Part shown: positions 23,767 to 34,337 of the stretch, piece by piece
Numbering within the stretch: position 1 is the stretch's first letter
Layout of the letters: every line of letters starts with the position of its first letter
Source of the DNA: DASTPP01 sp035762175
Lineage (GTDB): Bacteria; Myxococcota_A; Polyangia; Polyangiales; Polyangiaceae
Reading direction: 5' to 3'
Length of the DNA: 41,066 nt
Assembly: GCA_035762175.1 (NCBI GenBank)
Contig: DASTPP010000204.1
Span: 1 to 41,066, forward strand
Translations under genes and position numbers: made by a program
The notes under the pieces: model-generated
The model's database searches: none
What the model saw: only the letters and a program-made list of their open reading frames with translations
Told to the model about the DNA's origin: nothing

Positions 23767-25191
23767 TCGCAGGCGCACGACCGCGGGCACGCCGCCCTTC
23801 GGCCGGAGGGTGGCGAAGGTCTCGGGCTCGATCGTGCGCGAGGCGTCGATCTCGAAGCGCGCCCCGCGCATCAGGGTGGCGAGCACGATGGGCCCCTCGA
23901 GCATGGCGAAGTGGTTGCCGATGCAGACGCGGGGCCCGGCGCCGAAGGGCAGCCACGCGCCCTTCGGCCGCTTCGCCTCGGCCTCGGGCGAGAAGCGGTC
24001 GGGGTCGAAGCGCTCGGGGTCGGGCCAGGTCGGCTCGTGCCGGTGCACGACCCAGGGGCTGACGAAGACGATGGTGCCCGCGGGCACGGCGAGGTCGCCG
24101 ACGGTCACCGGCTCGAGCGCGCGGCGGGCGAGGAACTCGACCGGCGGGTAGAGGCGCATGGCCTCTTTGAAGACGCGCGTCGTGGCCCCGAGCGAGGCGG
24201 CCCCCTCGAAGGTGACGGGGCCCGGCGGCAGGGCGTCGGCCTCGGCCTGCACGCGGTCGCGGGCGGCGGGGTCCCGGGCGAGCAGGTAGAAGGCCCAGGC
24301 GAGGGCGGTGGCGGTGGTCTCGTGGCCGGCGACGAAGAGCGTGACGGCCTCGTCGCGCAGCTGCCGGTCGCTCATGCCGGCGAACGACGCGTCTTCGGCG
24401 TCGCGCGCGGAGAGCAGGCGCGCGAGCAGGTCGTCGCGCTCGCCGGGGGCGGCGCGCCGCTCGTCGATCATGCGCTGGATGCGCCGGTCGAGCCGGTCGA
24501 TCGCGGCGCGCAGCTCGGGCGAGCGGGCGCCCTGGAGCAGGAAGGGCTCTTCGAACTTGGCGCGCAGCGGCCCGCGCAGGGCGTCGAGCCTCGCGGGCAG
24601 CGCGTCGACCGCGTCGAGCGCGGCGATGTGGGCGACGAGCGCGCCGCTGGCGGCGCTCTGGTTGACCCAGCCGAGGGCCGTGGTGAGCGCCGCGCCGAGC
24701 TCGTCGGCCTCGTCGAAGGTGTCGCTGTCGAAGAGCGCCCGGCCGACCACGCCCATCGTGATGCGCGTCGTCTCGCGCGCGAGGTCGACCGGCTCGCCGT
24801 CGCGGTAGCCCGCGAGCGCCGTCTGGGCCACCTCGTACATCTGCCGCGCGTAGCGCGCCGCGGCGCTCGGCGCGAAGAGCGGCGCCATCAGCCGGCGCTG
24901 CCGCCGCCACAGCTCGCCCTCGGCCGTGAAGAGCCCGCGGCCGGCGAGGTAGTGCAACAAAAGGCGGATGCCCGGCGACTTCTCGAACGCGCGGGCCTTC
25001 TCGACGAGGATCTCGTGCGCGAGGGCGGGCGTGTTGGCGAAGAGGACCTCGCGGTAGAGAAAGCGCGCCCGCACGAGGTCGCCCGTGCGCCCCACCGCGC
25101 GCAGGAAGGCGAGGCGCGAGCCCCGGAAGAGGTGCGCGTGGCCGAGCAGGTTCGCGCCGGGGGCCGAGGGGACGTCGCGCAGGGTCTGCAT
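23737..25191 (-). CDS. Cytochrome P450
   Basis: The 484-residue product contains all P450 marks: a C-helix WRRQRR, I-helix oxygen-binding A288-G-H-E-T-T293, K-helix ExxR (E343 to R346 in KEAMR), the PERF-like region (WPDPERFDPDRF), and the haem loop F-G-A-G-P-R-V-C423-I-G with the axial cysteine C423. It would hydroxylate or epoxidise an unknown small molecule in the cytoplasm and needs separate redox partners; no ferredoxin or reductase gene is adjacent. No biosynthetic gene cluster surrounds it. TATACC ends 7 bases before ATG 25191. The stop codon falls in a tandem repeat. Confidence 0.93.
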   Translation of the reverse strand: MQTLRDVPSAPGANLLGHAHLFRGSRLAFLRAVGRTGDLVRARFLYREVLFANTPALAHEILVEKARAFEKSPGIRLLLHYLAGRGLFTAEGELWRRQRRLMAPLFAPSAAARYARQMYEVAQTALAGYRDGEPVDLARETTRITMGVVGRALFDSDTFDEADELGAALTTALGWVNQSAASGALVAHIAALDAVDALPARLDALRGPLRAKFEEPFLLQGARSPELRAAIDRLDRRIQRMIDERRAAPGERDDLLARLLSARDAEDASFAGMSDRQLRDEAVTLFVAGHETTATALAWAFYLLARDPAARDRVQAEADALPPGPVTFEGAASLGATTRVFKEAMRLYPPVEFLARRALEPVTVGDLAVPAGTIVFVSPWVVHRHEPTWPDPERFDPDRFSPEAEAKRPKGAWLPFGAGPRVCIGNHFAMLEGPIVLATLMRGARFEIDASRTIEPETFATLRPKGGVPAVVRLRSAPPARATA

Positions 25192-25198
25192 GGCGCCA

Positions 25199-25204
25199 GG
25201 TATA
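25199..25204 (-). promoter_or_regulatory. TATACC -10-like hexamer before the P450 gene
   Basis: On the minus strand TATACC is followed by 7 bases and then ATG 25191, again without a Shine-Dalgarno sequence. Confidence 0.35.
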
Positions 25205-25234
25205 GGGGCCCGCCGCCCGGCGGCAAGGGCCGCC

Positions 25235-25789
25235 TCACTCGGGCGGCTTGCGCTTGTAGACGACCTTGGCGCCGCTGTTCGTGTCGAACAAGAGGACCGT
25301 CCACTCGTCGGGCAGGTCGAAGACGATCTCGGTCGGCAGCGCGGCGGCGGCGCGCAGGCCGCGGTCGGCGCCGACGGGCCGGGCGGTGAGCTTGCCCGGG
25401 TCGGCGTCGGGCACCAGGTTGAAGGTGATATTGTTGTAAACGAGCTCTTTGCCGTTAGCGTCGGTGCCGAAGTTCAGCCAGGCCCACCGGCCGTCGGCGC
25501 CCTTGACGAAGCGCATGCCCTCGCCCGCCGAGACCTTCATGGCCGTCTGCACGCAGCCCGCCCGGGCGTTCGGGTCTTCGGCGTGCTTCTGCGCGCAGCT
25601 GTCGTCGATCTTCTTCTTGAGGTCGGGCGAGTCGTTGACCGAGACGTAGTACGTCGCGTTCCCGAAGGCCTTGGTCGACCCGATGCGCTCGACGTCCGCC
25701 GCGCTCTTGGCCGGCGTGCAGCCGGCCGCCAGCGCCGCCGCGGCCAGAAACGGGCCCCACGAGGCGCCCCGAAGCTTCGGCATAGTCAT
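25235..25789 (-). CDS. Small lipoprotein of unknown function
   Basis: Family not recognised. The 184-residue product has a signal ending at Cys24 (L-A-A-G-C). The mature part is mixed alpha/beta with two cysteines (SCAQKH and AGCVQT) that probably pair. KSAADVERIGSTKAFGNATY and FNLVPDADPGK precede a C-terminal strand-rich end (TEIVFDLPDEWTVLLFD, AKVVYKRKPPE). GGAGGAAG upstream of ATG 25789 is a good ribosome binding site. Likely periplasmic or surface-anchored. Confidence 0.75.
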   Translation of the reverse strand: MTMPKLRGASWGPFLAAAALAAGCTPAKSAADVERIGSTKAFGNATYYVSVNDSPDLKKKIDDSCAQKHAEDPNARAGCVQTAMKVSAGEGMRFVKGADGRWAWLNFGTDANGKELVYNNITFNLVPDADPGKLTARPVGADRGLRAAAALPTEIVFDLPDEWTVLLFDTNSGAKVVYKRKPPE

Positions 25790-26074
25790 ACTCGTCTTCC
25801 TCCGTCAGGCCGCCCCGTCGGCGGCCGGCCTCTCTGCGCGCGTGACGCGGCATGCCATCGCCTCGACGGCGGCGCGCACGCGCGAAGGCGCGCGGTCGCT
25901 CGCCCCCAAGGGCGGCGGGAGCCTGCCACAGGCGGCGCCGGCGTGTCCAGCGCGTCCGCGCCGGGCGGGCGGGGGCCGGGCGCGGGGCGCGAAGGGCGCG
26001 AAGGCGCCGTCGGCCGCGCGAACCGACGCGGGCCGCGCGAACGTGCCCACCGTCGGTCGCCGGGCGCGCGGCCG
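25790..26074. other. Intergenic gap, no gene seen
   Basis: GC-rich spacer between the minus-strand lipoprotein and VOC genes. It must hold the lipoprotein promoter. I see only simple GC-rich direct repeats and no clear -10 or -35 box. Confidence 0.4.
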
Positions 26075-26491
26075 CTACTTCTGGACGGCCTTCGGGTCCA
26101 TCCAGAGGACCTCCCAGTGGTGGCCGTCGGGGTCGTAGAAGCTCCAGGCGTACATGAAGCCGTGGTCGGTCGAGGCCATCGCGGGCTGGCCGCCGGCGGC
26201 CAGGGCGGTCTGTACCATCGCGTCGACCTCGGCCCGGCTCTCGCACGAGAGCGCGAAGAGGCCCTCGGTCTGGCGCGCGGTGTCGCAGACCTCGCGCTTC
26301 GTGAAGGTCTTGAAGAAGGGCTCGGTGAGCAGCATGACGAAGGCCTCGTCGCTCACGACCATGCAGGCGGCCTTGTCGTCGGTGAACTGGCGGTTGAACT
26401 CGAAGCCGAGCTTGCTGAAGAACTCCATCGAGCGCTTGAGGTCGCGGACGGCGAGGTTCACGAAGATCTTGCGGGCGCGGCTGGCTGCCAT
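26075..26491 (-). CDS. VOC-superfamily (glyoxalase-like) protein
   Basis: The 138-residue product shows the two betaalphabetabetabeta halves of VOC proteins: KIFVNLAVRDLKRSMEFFSK with LGFEFNRQF in the first, and GFMYAWSFYDPDGHHWEVLW in the second, where the D-P-D-G-H-x-W-E motif carries a metal-ligand glutamate. VOC proteins include metal-dependent lyases, dioxygenases and resistance proteins; substrate unknown. GAGAGG lies upstream of ATG 26491; a longer frame to 26551 lacks such a site. It sits between the lipoprotein and an ECF sigma factor on the same strand. VOC genes often accompany ECF sigma factors with SnoaL-like domains, so they may be linked. Confidence 0.85.
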   Translation of the reverse strand: MAASRARKIFVNLAVRDLKRSMEFFSKLGFEFNRQFTDDKAACMVVSDEAFVMLLTEPFFKTFTKREVCDTARQTEGLFALSCESRAEVDAMVQTALAAGGQPAMASTDHGFMYAWSFYDPDGHHWEVLWMDPKAVQK

Positions 26492-26647
26492 GGGGGGCCT
26501 CTCTCGGTGCGGGTCTCGAGCGTAGTGACCCCCCGGGGCGCCCGAAGTCATCGGCGCCGCCGACGATTTCTTTCGGGCCGCGGCCCCCGCCCGGCGGCCG
26601 CCGGCCGGCTCGGGCGAGGCGGCCGCGGTCGCCGGGCGGCCCCCTCT

Positions 26648-27598
26648 CTAGGCGGGCAGCTCGAGGGGCAGGCCGAAGCGGGGGAAGAGCGTCTCGGTGT
26701 CGAGGAAGGCGTTCCACGCGGCGATGCGGCCGCCCGAGAGCTCGAGCACGATGAGGGCCCAGGCCCGGTGGGGGCCGCCGTCTTGGCCCGGGCGGTACTG
26801 GGCGAAGGCGGGCACGCCGTTGGCGGCGGTCGGCACGAGCCGCGAGCCGCGGCAGCCCGAGCCCCGGCCGAGCAGCCAGGCCGCGATGGCCTCGGGGCCC
26901 CGGAGCCAGAAGGCGTAGGGCGGCATCGAGAGCGTGGCGTCGTCGCGCAGGAGCGACGCGAGCTCGTCGACGTCGTAGCGCTCGAAGGCGGCGACGTAGC
27001 GCTCGAGCAGCCTCGCCTCGTCGGCCGACAGCGCGGGGCCGGGCCCGCCGAGGTCGCGCGCGGCGAGCGTGGCGCGGGCGCGCTGCAGGGCGCTGTTGAC
27101 CGCGGCGACGGAGGTGTCGATCGCCTCGGCGACCTCGGCGGCCGACCAGCCGAGCACGTCGGTGAGCAGGAGCGCGGCGCGCTGCTTGGGGGGCAGGTGC
27201 TGCAGGGCGGCCACGAAGGCGAGGCGGACGCTCTCGCGCAGCATCGCGAGCTCGGAGGCGTCGGCGTCGGCCGGCAGGACGCGGGCGTCGGGCACGGGCT
27301 CGAGCCAGTGCGTGCGCGGGCGCTCGACGAGGGGGTCGTCGGTCGTGTTGGCGGGGCCGCCCTCGATCGGGCGCTCGCGGCGCGAGCGGTCGGCGAGCGC
27401 GTCGAGGCAGACGTTGGTCGCGATGCGGTAGAGCCAGGTGCGCAGCGAGGCCCGGCCGTCGAAGCGCTCGAGGCCCTTCCAGGCGCGCACCATGGTCTCT
27501 TGGACGGCGTCGTCGGCGTCGACGGCCGAGCCGAGCATGCGGTAGCAGTGGCCGGTGAGGGCGCTGCGGTGCTCTTCGAGGTTCGCGGCAGAGGCCAT
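26648..27598 (-). CDS. ECF sigma factor with C-terminal SnoaL-like domain (SigG/SigJ type)
   Basis: In this 316-residue product, region 2 spans about residues 8-75 (LTGHCYRMLGSAVDADDAVQ, FDGRASLRTWLYRIATNVCL). Region 4 spans about 130-185 (LPPKQRAALLLTDVLGWSAA and the helix-turn-helix SVAAVNSALQRARATL). The last 120 residues are a SnoaL-like / NTF2-fold domain (LLERYVAAFERYDVDELASL), typical of SigG and SigJ-like ECF factors, where the tail replaces an anti-sigma factor in control. No anti-sigma gene is adjacent, which fits. TACCCC ends 7 bases before ATG 27598. It is divergent from the beta-helix gene. Confidence 0.9.
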   Translation of the reverse strand: MASAANLEEHRSALTGHCYRMLGSAVDADDAVQETMVRAWKGLERFDGRASLRTWLYRIATNVCLDALADRSRRERPIEGGPANTTDDPLVERPRTHWLEPVPDARVLPADADASELAMLRESVRLAFVAALQHLPPKQRAALLLTDVLGWSAAEVAEAIDTSVAAVNSALQRARATLAARDLGGPGPALSADEARLLERYVAAFERYDVDELASLLRDDATLSMPPYAFWLRGPEAIAAWLLGRGSGCRGSRLVPTAANGVPAFAQYRPGQDGGPHRAWALIVLELSGGRIAAWNAFLDTETLFPRFGLPLELPA

Positions 27599-28187
27599 GG
27601 CCGGTGGGGTACCAGACGCGCGCGCGCTTGGCCAAGGGCGCGCCGGGCCCCCGGCGCCCGGGCCGGGCCTCGACCACCGCCCGGGCCGGGCCCGGTACGC
27701 GGCGGCGGGGCGCGCCGTTGCCCGGCGCGGCACGGACATTCATTGCCCGCCCCCGCCCGCGCCCGTGCGCCGCGGGCCGGGCACGAACTTCGCTTGCCGG
27801 CGGGCCCCTCGGCGCGCGGCACGGGGTTCGCCCGCCCCCCGATCGATCGACATCGGGGCCCGGGCACGAAGTTCGCTTGCGCCCGGTGTCATCCACATAC
27901 GCGCCCAGGCACGGGCTCCGCTTGCGCACGAAACCACCAAACTATGCGATACGAATTGGGCCCCGCGCCCGTGGGGTCTGGCTAGCAAAGCGGCGCGCCT
28001 TGTCGCAAAATGTCTCACGCGCGTGGGTGGTCGCCGCCGTGACCGTGGTGGGTCACGACGGGGCCCCCCGCGGCGTCGTACGAAGGCGTCGTTTCGTCGC
28101 GAAAGAGCCCCGGCGACGCCGCGGGCGGGGGCCGCCCGGGCGGCGCGTGCCCGCCGAAGGGCCTCGCGACCAGCAGGAGACCAAAGA
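27599..28187. promoter_or_regulatory. Divergent control region with repeated 18-mers
   Basis: This 589-bp gap between the sigma gene and the beta-helix gene holds the 18-mer array (separate entry), an AT-richer patch around 27935-27975 and 28000-28015, and a GTGACC-N6-GGTCAC dyad at 28039-28056 near the beta-helix gene. It probably contains promoters for both genes. No gene is seen inside. Confidence 0.45.
27729..27925. repeat. Five spaced copies of an 18-mer
   Basis: GGCACGAACTTCGCTTGC-like copies start at 27729, 27780, 27818, 27863 and 27908. The two best match at 17 of 18 positions; the others are degenerate. Spacings are 51, 38, 45 and 45 bp, so the units are dispersed, not contiguous. 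They may be regulatory protein sites or remnants of a decayed minisatellite. Confidence 0.55.
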
Positions 28188-29765
<1,578 letters not shown>

Positions 29766-29904
29766 GCCGGCGCCGAGCGCGCCCGCCCGTGACGAGGGGG
29801 CCGGCGGCGGGCGCGACCCATGGCCGGCTCGGCGCCTCGTACCGGGTGATTCACCAGGCGCCGAGGTGGGGGCGTGCGGGGGCTGGGCGCGCCCTTTTCG
29901 GCCT

Positions 29905-29952
29905 GTGGCAACCTGCCACTTTTAGCACGTTTTTTCCGTGGCATTTCGCCAC
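29905..29952. promoter_or_regulatory. Two GTGGC dyads around a T-rich patch
   Basis: GTGGCA-ACC-TGCCAC (29905-29919) is followed by TTTT and then TTTTTT. GTGGC-ATTTC-GCCAC lies at 29938-29952. The first hairpin plus T-run could terminate the beta-helix transcript; both dyads could be operator sites for the kinase gene downstream. Confidence 0.4.
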
Positions 29953-30045
29953 ACGCCGTGCGCCCGGTGAGCGCCGAGAACTCTGCCTGAGCCTGCGCCG
30001 TAGCTCCGGCGACCCAAGGCACAGTTTCTGCTCGAGCGCCGGGGC

Positions 30046-33000
30046 ATGGCGCCTGCAAACGAAGGCTCCCCGTTCCAAACACCGAACCATGATCTTTACG
30101 TCGTCGGCATCGGCGCGTCGGCCGGCGGGCTCGAGGCCCTCGAGCGCTTCTTTAGCCACGTGCCCCTCGACAGCGGCATGGCCTTCGTGGTCGTGCAGCA
30201 CCTGTCGCCCGACTTCAAGAGCATGATGGACGAGCTCTTGGCGCGGCGCACCGACCTGCCCATCCGGCTGGTCGAAGACGGGATGCCGGTCGAGGCGGAC
30301 CACGTTTACCTGATACCGCCCAAGACCGAGATGATCATCTCGGGGGGCAAGCTCTTGCTGAGCGAGCGCGACCGGCAGCAAGAGCTCTCGCTGCCGATCG
30401 ACGTGTTCTTCCGGTCGCTCGCGCAGGACTGCGGCGCCCGCGCGGTGGCGGTGGTGCTCTCGGGCGGCGGCAGCGACGGCTCGCGGGGCATCCGCGACGT
30501 GCACGAGGCGGGCGGCACGGTGTTCGTGCAGTCGCTCGAGAGCGCGCAGTTCGCCGGCATGCCGAAGGCCGCGTTCGACGCGGGGGTGGCCGACGCGGTG
30601 CTGCCGCCGGAGGAGATGCCGGCGCTCTTGGCCGAGCACCTGCGCTTCGGCCGCGACGCCTCGAAGCGGCCCGACGCGGCGCTGCCGCCGCAGGGGCTCT
30701 CGGCCATCTACCGGATGCTCGAGGAGGAGTTCGGCCTCGACTTCACCCACTACAAGCCGAGCACGGTCACGCGGCGCATCGAGCGGCGGCTGCGGCTCGC
30801 GCGGGCGGGCGACCTCAAGGGCTACGTCGAGCGGCTGCGGACCGAGCGCGACGAGCTCGACGTGCTCTACCGCGACCTGCTCATCGGGGTGACGCGCTTC
30901 TTCCGCAACGACGAGGCCTTCGCGGTGCTCGAGCGGCGCGTGCTGCCCGACATGCTGCGGGCGGGGCCGCCGGAGGCGCCGTTCCGGGTCTGGGTGGCGG
31001 GCTGCGCGACGGGCGAGGAGGCCTACTCGCTCGCCATCGTGCTGCACGAGCTGACGACGAAGCTCGGGCCGCGGCCGGTCAAGATCTTCGCCACCGACGT
31101 GCACCCGGGCTCGCTCGAGTTCGCGGCCCGGGCGCTCTACGACGAGGAGTCGGTGGCGGCGGTCGACGCCGAGCGGCGCGAGCGCTACTTCGTGCGCCGG
31201 GGGCCGGGCTTCCAGGTCGTGCCCGAGCTGCGGCAGATGGTGGTCTTCGCGCCGCACAACGTGGTGCGCGACGCGCCCTTCACGCGCGTCGACCTCGTCA
31301 GCTGTCGCAACCTGCTCATCTACCTGCAGCCCCCGGCGCAGCAGAAGGTGTTGAGCCTGTTCCACTTCGCGCTCAACCGCGGCGGCGTGCTCTTCCTCGG
31401 CCCGAGCGAGAGCCAGGGCGGCATGGCGCGCGACTTCGAGGCGATCGACGGGCACTGGCGCATCTACCGCAAGTTCAGCAACGCCCGCTTCTCGCCCGTC
31501 GACGTCGGCCGCCGCCCCGCGCGCGCGCCGGAGGGCCGCGCCCTCGGCGCGTCGCTCGTGCAGCCGGCCGGGCGCCCCTCGCTCACGAGCCTGATCGGCA
31601 CGTACGACGCGCTGCTCGACGAGTTCATGCCCCCCGGGCTGCTCGTCAACGAGCGCGGCGAGCTCCTGCACGCCTTCGCGGGGGCGAGCCGCCTTCTGCG
31701 CCCGCACGACGGGCGCCAGGGGCTCGACGTGCTCGAGCTCGTCGACCCCGACCTCAAGGCGGTGCTCGTCGGGGGGCTGCAGCGGGCGCGCAAGGAGGGG
31801 GCGCCCGTCGTCTACCGCGGCGTGCGCGTCGGCGACGAGGCGCGCTACGAGGTCTCGGTGCGGCCCGTGCTCGGCCGCGGCGGGGGCGCGCACCTGCTCG
31901 TCACGCTGACCCCGTCCGCGGGGCCGGCCGCGCCGCGCGCGCCCGAGGCCGAGATCGACGCCGGCGACGCGTCGCGCGAGCAGATCGGGGCGCTCGAGTC
32001 GGAGCTGAGCGCCACGAAGGAGAACCTGCAGGCCGCCATCGAGGAGCTCGAGACCAGCAACGAGGAGCTGCAGGCGGCCAACGAAGAGCTGCTCGCCTCG
32101 AACGAGGAGCTGCAGAGCACGAACGAAGAGCTGCAGAGCGTCAACGAGGAGCTTTACACGGTCAACGCCGAGTACCAGCGCAAGCTCTCGGAGCTCGTCG
32201 AGCTGACCAACGACATGGACAACCTGCTGGCGAGCACCGACGTCGGCGCCATCTTTCTCGACGCCGAGCTGCGCATTCGCAAGTTCACGCCGCGCGTCGC
32301 CGACGTCTTCCGCCTGCTGCCGCAGGACGTGGGCCGGCCGATCGAGAACTTCACCCACAGCATGCTGCACCCCGGCCTCGGCGAAGACTTGCGCCGGGTG
32401 CTCGCGACCGGCAAGCCGGTCGAGCGCGAGGTGCGGCTGACCGGCGGGCGCTCGTTCTTCTTGCGCGTCTTGCCCTACCGCGCCAAGGGCCAGGTCGACG
32501 GCGTCGTGCTCACGCTCATCGACGTCAGCGGCCTGAAGGCGGCCGAGGACGCGCTCTTCCACGAGCGCTACCTGCTGAACAGCCTGCTCGCGGGCGTGCC
32601 CGACGCCATCTACTTCAAGGACGTGCGCGGCCGCTTCATCCGGGTCAACGGCGCCATGGCCGACCGGCTCGGCGTCGACGACCCGGCCGAGGCCGCCGGC
32701 AAGACGCCCTTCGAGCTGCCCGAGCGCGAGGTGGCGCTCGCCGCGCAGCACAAGGACGAGGCCGTCCTGCGCGGCGGCGAGGCCGAGCTCTACAAGCTCG
32801 AGCGGCGCGCGCTCGGGGGCGACGCCGAGGGCTGGGACCTGGTGAGCCGCCTGCCGCTGGTCGACGCCGCCGGCGCGACGGTGGGCGTCATCGGCATCTA
32901 CCGCGACGTCACCGAGCAGAAGCGCGCCGAAGAAGAGATCCGCGCGGCGGTGCGGCGGCGCGACCAGTTCCTCGCGATGCTCTCGCACGAGCTCCGAAAC

Positions 33001-34284
33001 CCCCTCGGCGCCATCGTCACCGCCACGGCCCTGCTCAAGGCCGGGCCCGAGCGGCCCGAGCAGCGGCGCAAGGTGCTCGACATCTTCGAGCGCCAGTCGC
33101 AGCAGATGGCCCGCCTGCTCGACGACCTGCTCGACGCGAGCCGCGTCACGCAGAACAAGATCGAGCTGCGGCGCCGCGTGCTCGACCTGCGCGCCGTCGT
33201 GCGCGACGCCTGCGACGCGGCCCGGAGCCTGATGGACGCGCGCGGCGTCAACTTCTCCGTCGAGCTCGGGCCCCGCCCGCTCTACGTCGACGGCGACCCG
33301 GTCAGGCTGCAGCAGATTCACGTCAACCTGCTCAGCAACGCCGCCAAGTACACGCCCCGCGGCGGCCACGTCCGGCTCGAGGTCACGCGCGAGGGCGGCC
33401 AGGCGCTCGCCCGCGTCGTCGACGACGGCGTCGGCATCCCCGCCGACATGATCGGCAGCGTCTTCGACCTCTTCGTCCAGTCGGCCCGCACCCTCGACCG
33501 CTCCGACGGCGGGCTCGGCGTCGGCCTGACCCTGGTGCGCTCGCTCGTCGCCATGCACGGCGGCACCGTCAGCGCCCGCAGCGAGGGCGAGGGCAAGGGG
33601 TCCGAGTTCGTCGTGCGCCTGCCGCTCGCCCCGGCCCCGACCGCCGAGGGCGCCGACCACATGCCGCCGCTGGCCGACCGGGGCGGGGCCCGGCGCGTCG
33701 CCATCGTCGAGGACAACGCCGACAGCCGCGAGATGATGTGCCACTTCCTCGAGCTCGCCGGCTTCGACTGCGAGTCGGCCGGCGACGGCCCCTCGGGCCT
33801 CGCCCTCATCGAGCGCTCCGCCCCCGACGTCGCCCTCGTCGACGTCGGCCTGCCGGGCATGGACGGCTTCGAGGTCGCGCGGCGCGTCCGCCACAACCCC
33901 AAGCTCGGCCACACCTTCCTCATCGCCGTCACCGGCTACGGACAGCCCAGTGACCGCACCCGCGCCATCGAGGCCGGCTTCGACGCCCACGTCGTCAAGC
34001 CCGTGCAGCCCGAGACGCTCGTGCGCCTGCTCGCCCGCGGCCGCGACCCCGGCCCCGCCGAGGGCGCCTCGGCCCGCGAGCGCGCGCCCGAGCGGCCGCG
34101 CTCCGACCGGCCGCGGCACGAGGGGCAGGGCCACGACGGGCGCCGCCCCGACGGGCACTCGCCCGGCGGGCACCGCATCGACGGGCACCCGCCGGACGGA
34201 CACCGCCCCGGCGGGCACTCACCGGACGGACACCGCCCCGGCGGGCGCCGACCGGAGGGCAATGGCGCGCCGACGGCCGACTAA
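30046..34284 (+). CDS. CheB-CheR-PAS-histidine kinase-receiver hybrid with His-rich tail
   Basis: 1412 residues. CheB methylesterase-like domain: S25 (GASAGG), H52 (VVVQHLSPDF) and D144 (SGGGSDGSRG). CheR-like methyltransferase: SAM loop G319-C-A-T-G-E-E325. Residues 640-725 are a coiled coil with repeated S/A-N-E-E-L heptads, as in chemotaxis hybrid kinases. Two PAS-like domains follow (IFLDAELRIRKFTPRVADVF; GVPDAIYFKDVRGRFIRVNG). HisKA has H981 (MLSHELRNPLGAI); the ATPase has N1098 (LLSNAAKYTPRGG) and GGLGVGLTL; the receiver phosphoacceptor is D1266 (VDVGLPGMDG). The tail after 1340 is charged and ends in GH-rich pentapeptides. No DNA-binding output is present. It may sense ligands through the PAS domains and act on receptors. 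Confidence 0.92.
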   Translation: MAPANEGSPFQTPNHDLYVVGIGASAGGLEALERFFSHVPLDSGMAFVVVQHLSPDFKSMMDELLARRTDLPIRLVEDGMPVEADHVYLIPPKTEMIISGGKLLLSERDRQQELSLPIDVFFRSLAQDCGARAVAVVLSGGGSDGSRGIRDVHEAGGTVFVQSLESAQFAGMPKAAFDAGVADAVLPPEEMPALLAEHLRFGRDASKRPDAALPPQGLSAIYRMLEEEFGLDFTHYKPSTVTRRIERRLRLARAGDLKGYVERLRTERDELDVLYRDLLIGVTRFFRNDEAFAVLERRVLPDMLRAGPPEAPFRVWVAGCATGEEAYSLAIVLHELTTKLGPRPVKIFATDVHPGSLEFAARALYDEESVAAVDAERRERYFVRRGPGFQVVPELRQMVVFAPHNVVRDAPFTRVDLVSCRNLLIYLQPPAQQKVLSLFHFALNRGGVLFLGPSESQGGMARDFEAIDGHWRIYRKFSNARFSPVDVGRRPARAPEGRALGASLVQPAGRPSLTSLIGTYDALLDEFMPPGLLVNERGELLHAFAGASRLLRPHDGRQGLDVLELVDPDLKAVLVGGLQRARKEGAPVVYRGVRVGDEARYEVSVRPVLGRGGGAHLLVTLTPSAGPAAPRAPEAEIDAGDASREQIGALESELSATKENLQAAIEELETSNEELQAANEELLASNEELQSTNEELQSVNEELYTVNAEYQRKLSELVELTNDMDNLLASTDVGAIFLDAELRIRKFTPRVADVFRLLPQDVGRPIENFTHSMLHPGLGEDLRRVLATGKPVEREVRLTGGRSFFLRVLPYRAKGQVDGVVLTLIDVSGLKAAEDALFHERYLLNSLLAGVPDAIYFKDVRGRFIRVNGAMADRLGVDDPAEAAGKTPFELPEREVALAAQHKDEAVLRGGEAELYKLERRALGGDAEGWDLVSRLPLVDAAGATVGVIGIYRDVTEQKRAEEEIRAAVRRRDQFLAMLSHELRNPLGAIVTATALLKAGPERPEQRRKVLDIFERQSQQMARLLDDLLDASRVTQNKIELRRRVLDLRAVVRDACDAARSLMDARGVNFSVELGPRPLYVDGDPVRLQQIHVNLLSNAAKYTPRGGHVRLEVTREGGQALARVVDDGVGIPADMIGSVFDLFVQSARTLDRSDGGLGVGLTLVRSLVAMHGGTVSARSEGEGKGSEFVVRLPLAPAPTAEGADHMPPLADRGGARRVAIVEDNADSREMMCHFLELAGFDCESAGDGPSGLALIERSAPDVALVDVGLPGMDGFEVARRVRHNPKLGHTFLIAVTGYGQPSDRTRAIEAGFDAHVVKPVQPETLVRLLARGRDPGPAEGASARERAPERPRSDRPRHEGQGHDGRRPDGHSPGGHRIDGHPPDGHRPGGHSPDGHRPGGRRPEGNGAPTAD
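34138..34260. repeat. 15-bp repeats coding a His/Gly/Pro pentapeptide tail
   Basis: GACGG(G/A)CAC and GGCGGGCAC units with a 15-bp period encode pentapeptides DGHSP, GGHRI, DGHPP, DGHRP, GGHSP, DGHRP and GGRRP. The tail ends just before the stop codon of the hybrid kinase. Confidence 0.8.
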
Positions 34285-34337
34285 AGGGGCGCGCTGCCCA
34301 CGCCGGCCCGCCCGCCGCGGCGCCGGGCGGGGGCCGG

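Noticed and set aside
22075..25191. Secondary-metabolite cluster around the P450 and GltB2-like genes
   Set aside because: No polyketide or peptide synthetase, terpene cyclase, transporter or redox partner gene is nearby.
29905..29952. Sigma-54 promoter suspected from TGGCA sequences
   Set aside because: Neither strand shows GG and GC with the required 10-base spacing; the sequence is better read as dyads.
29851..34218. Very long minus-strand frame opposite the hybrid kinase
   Set aside because: Shadow of a gene whose plus-strand product has every catalytic motif in order.
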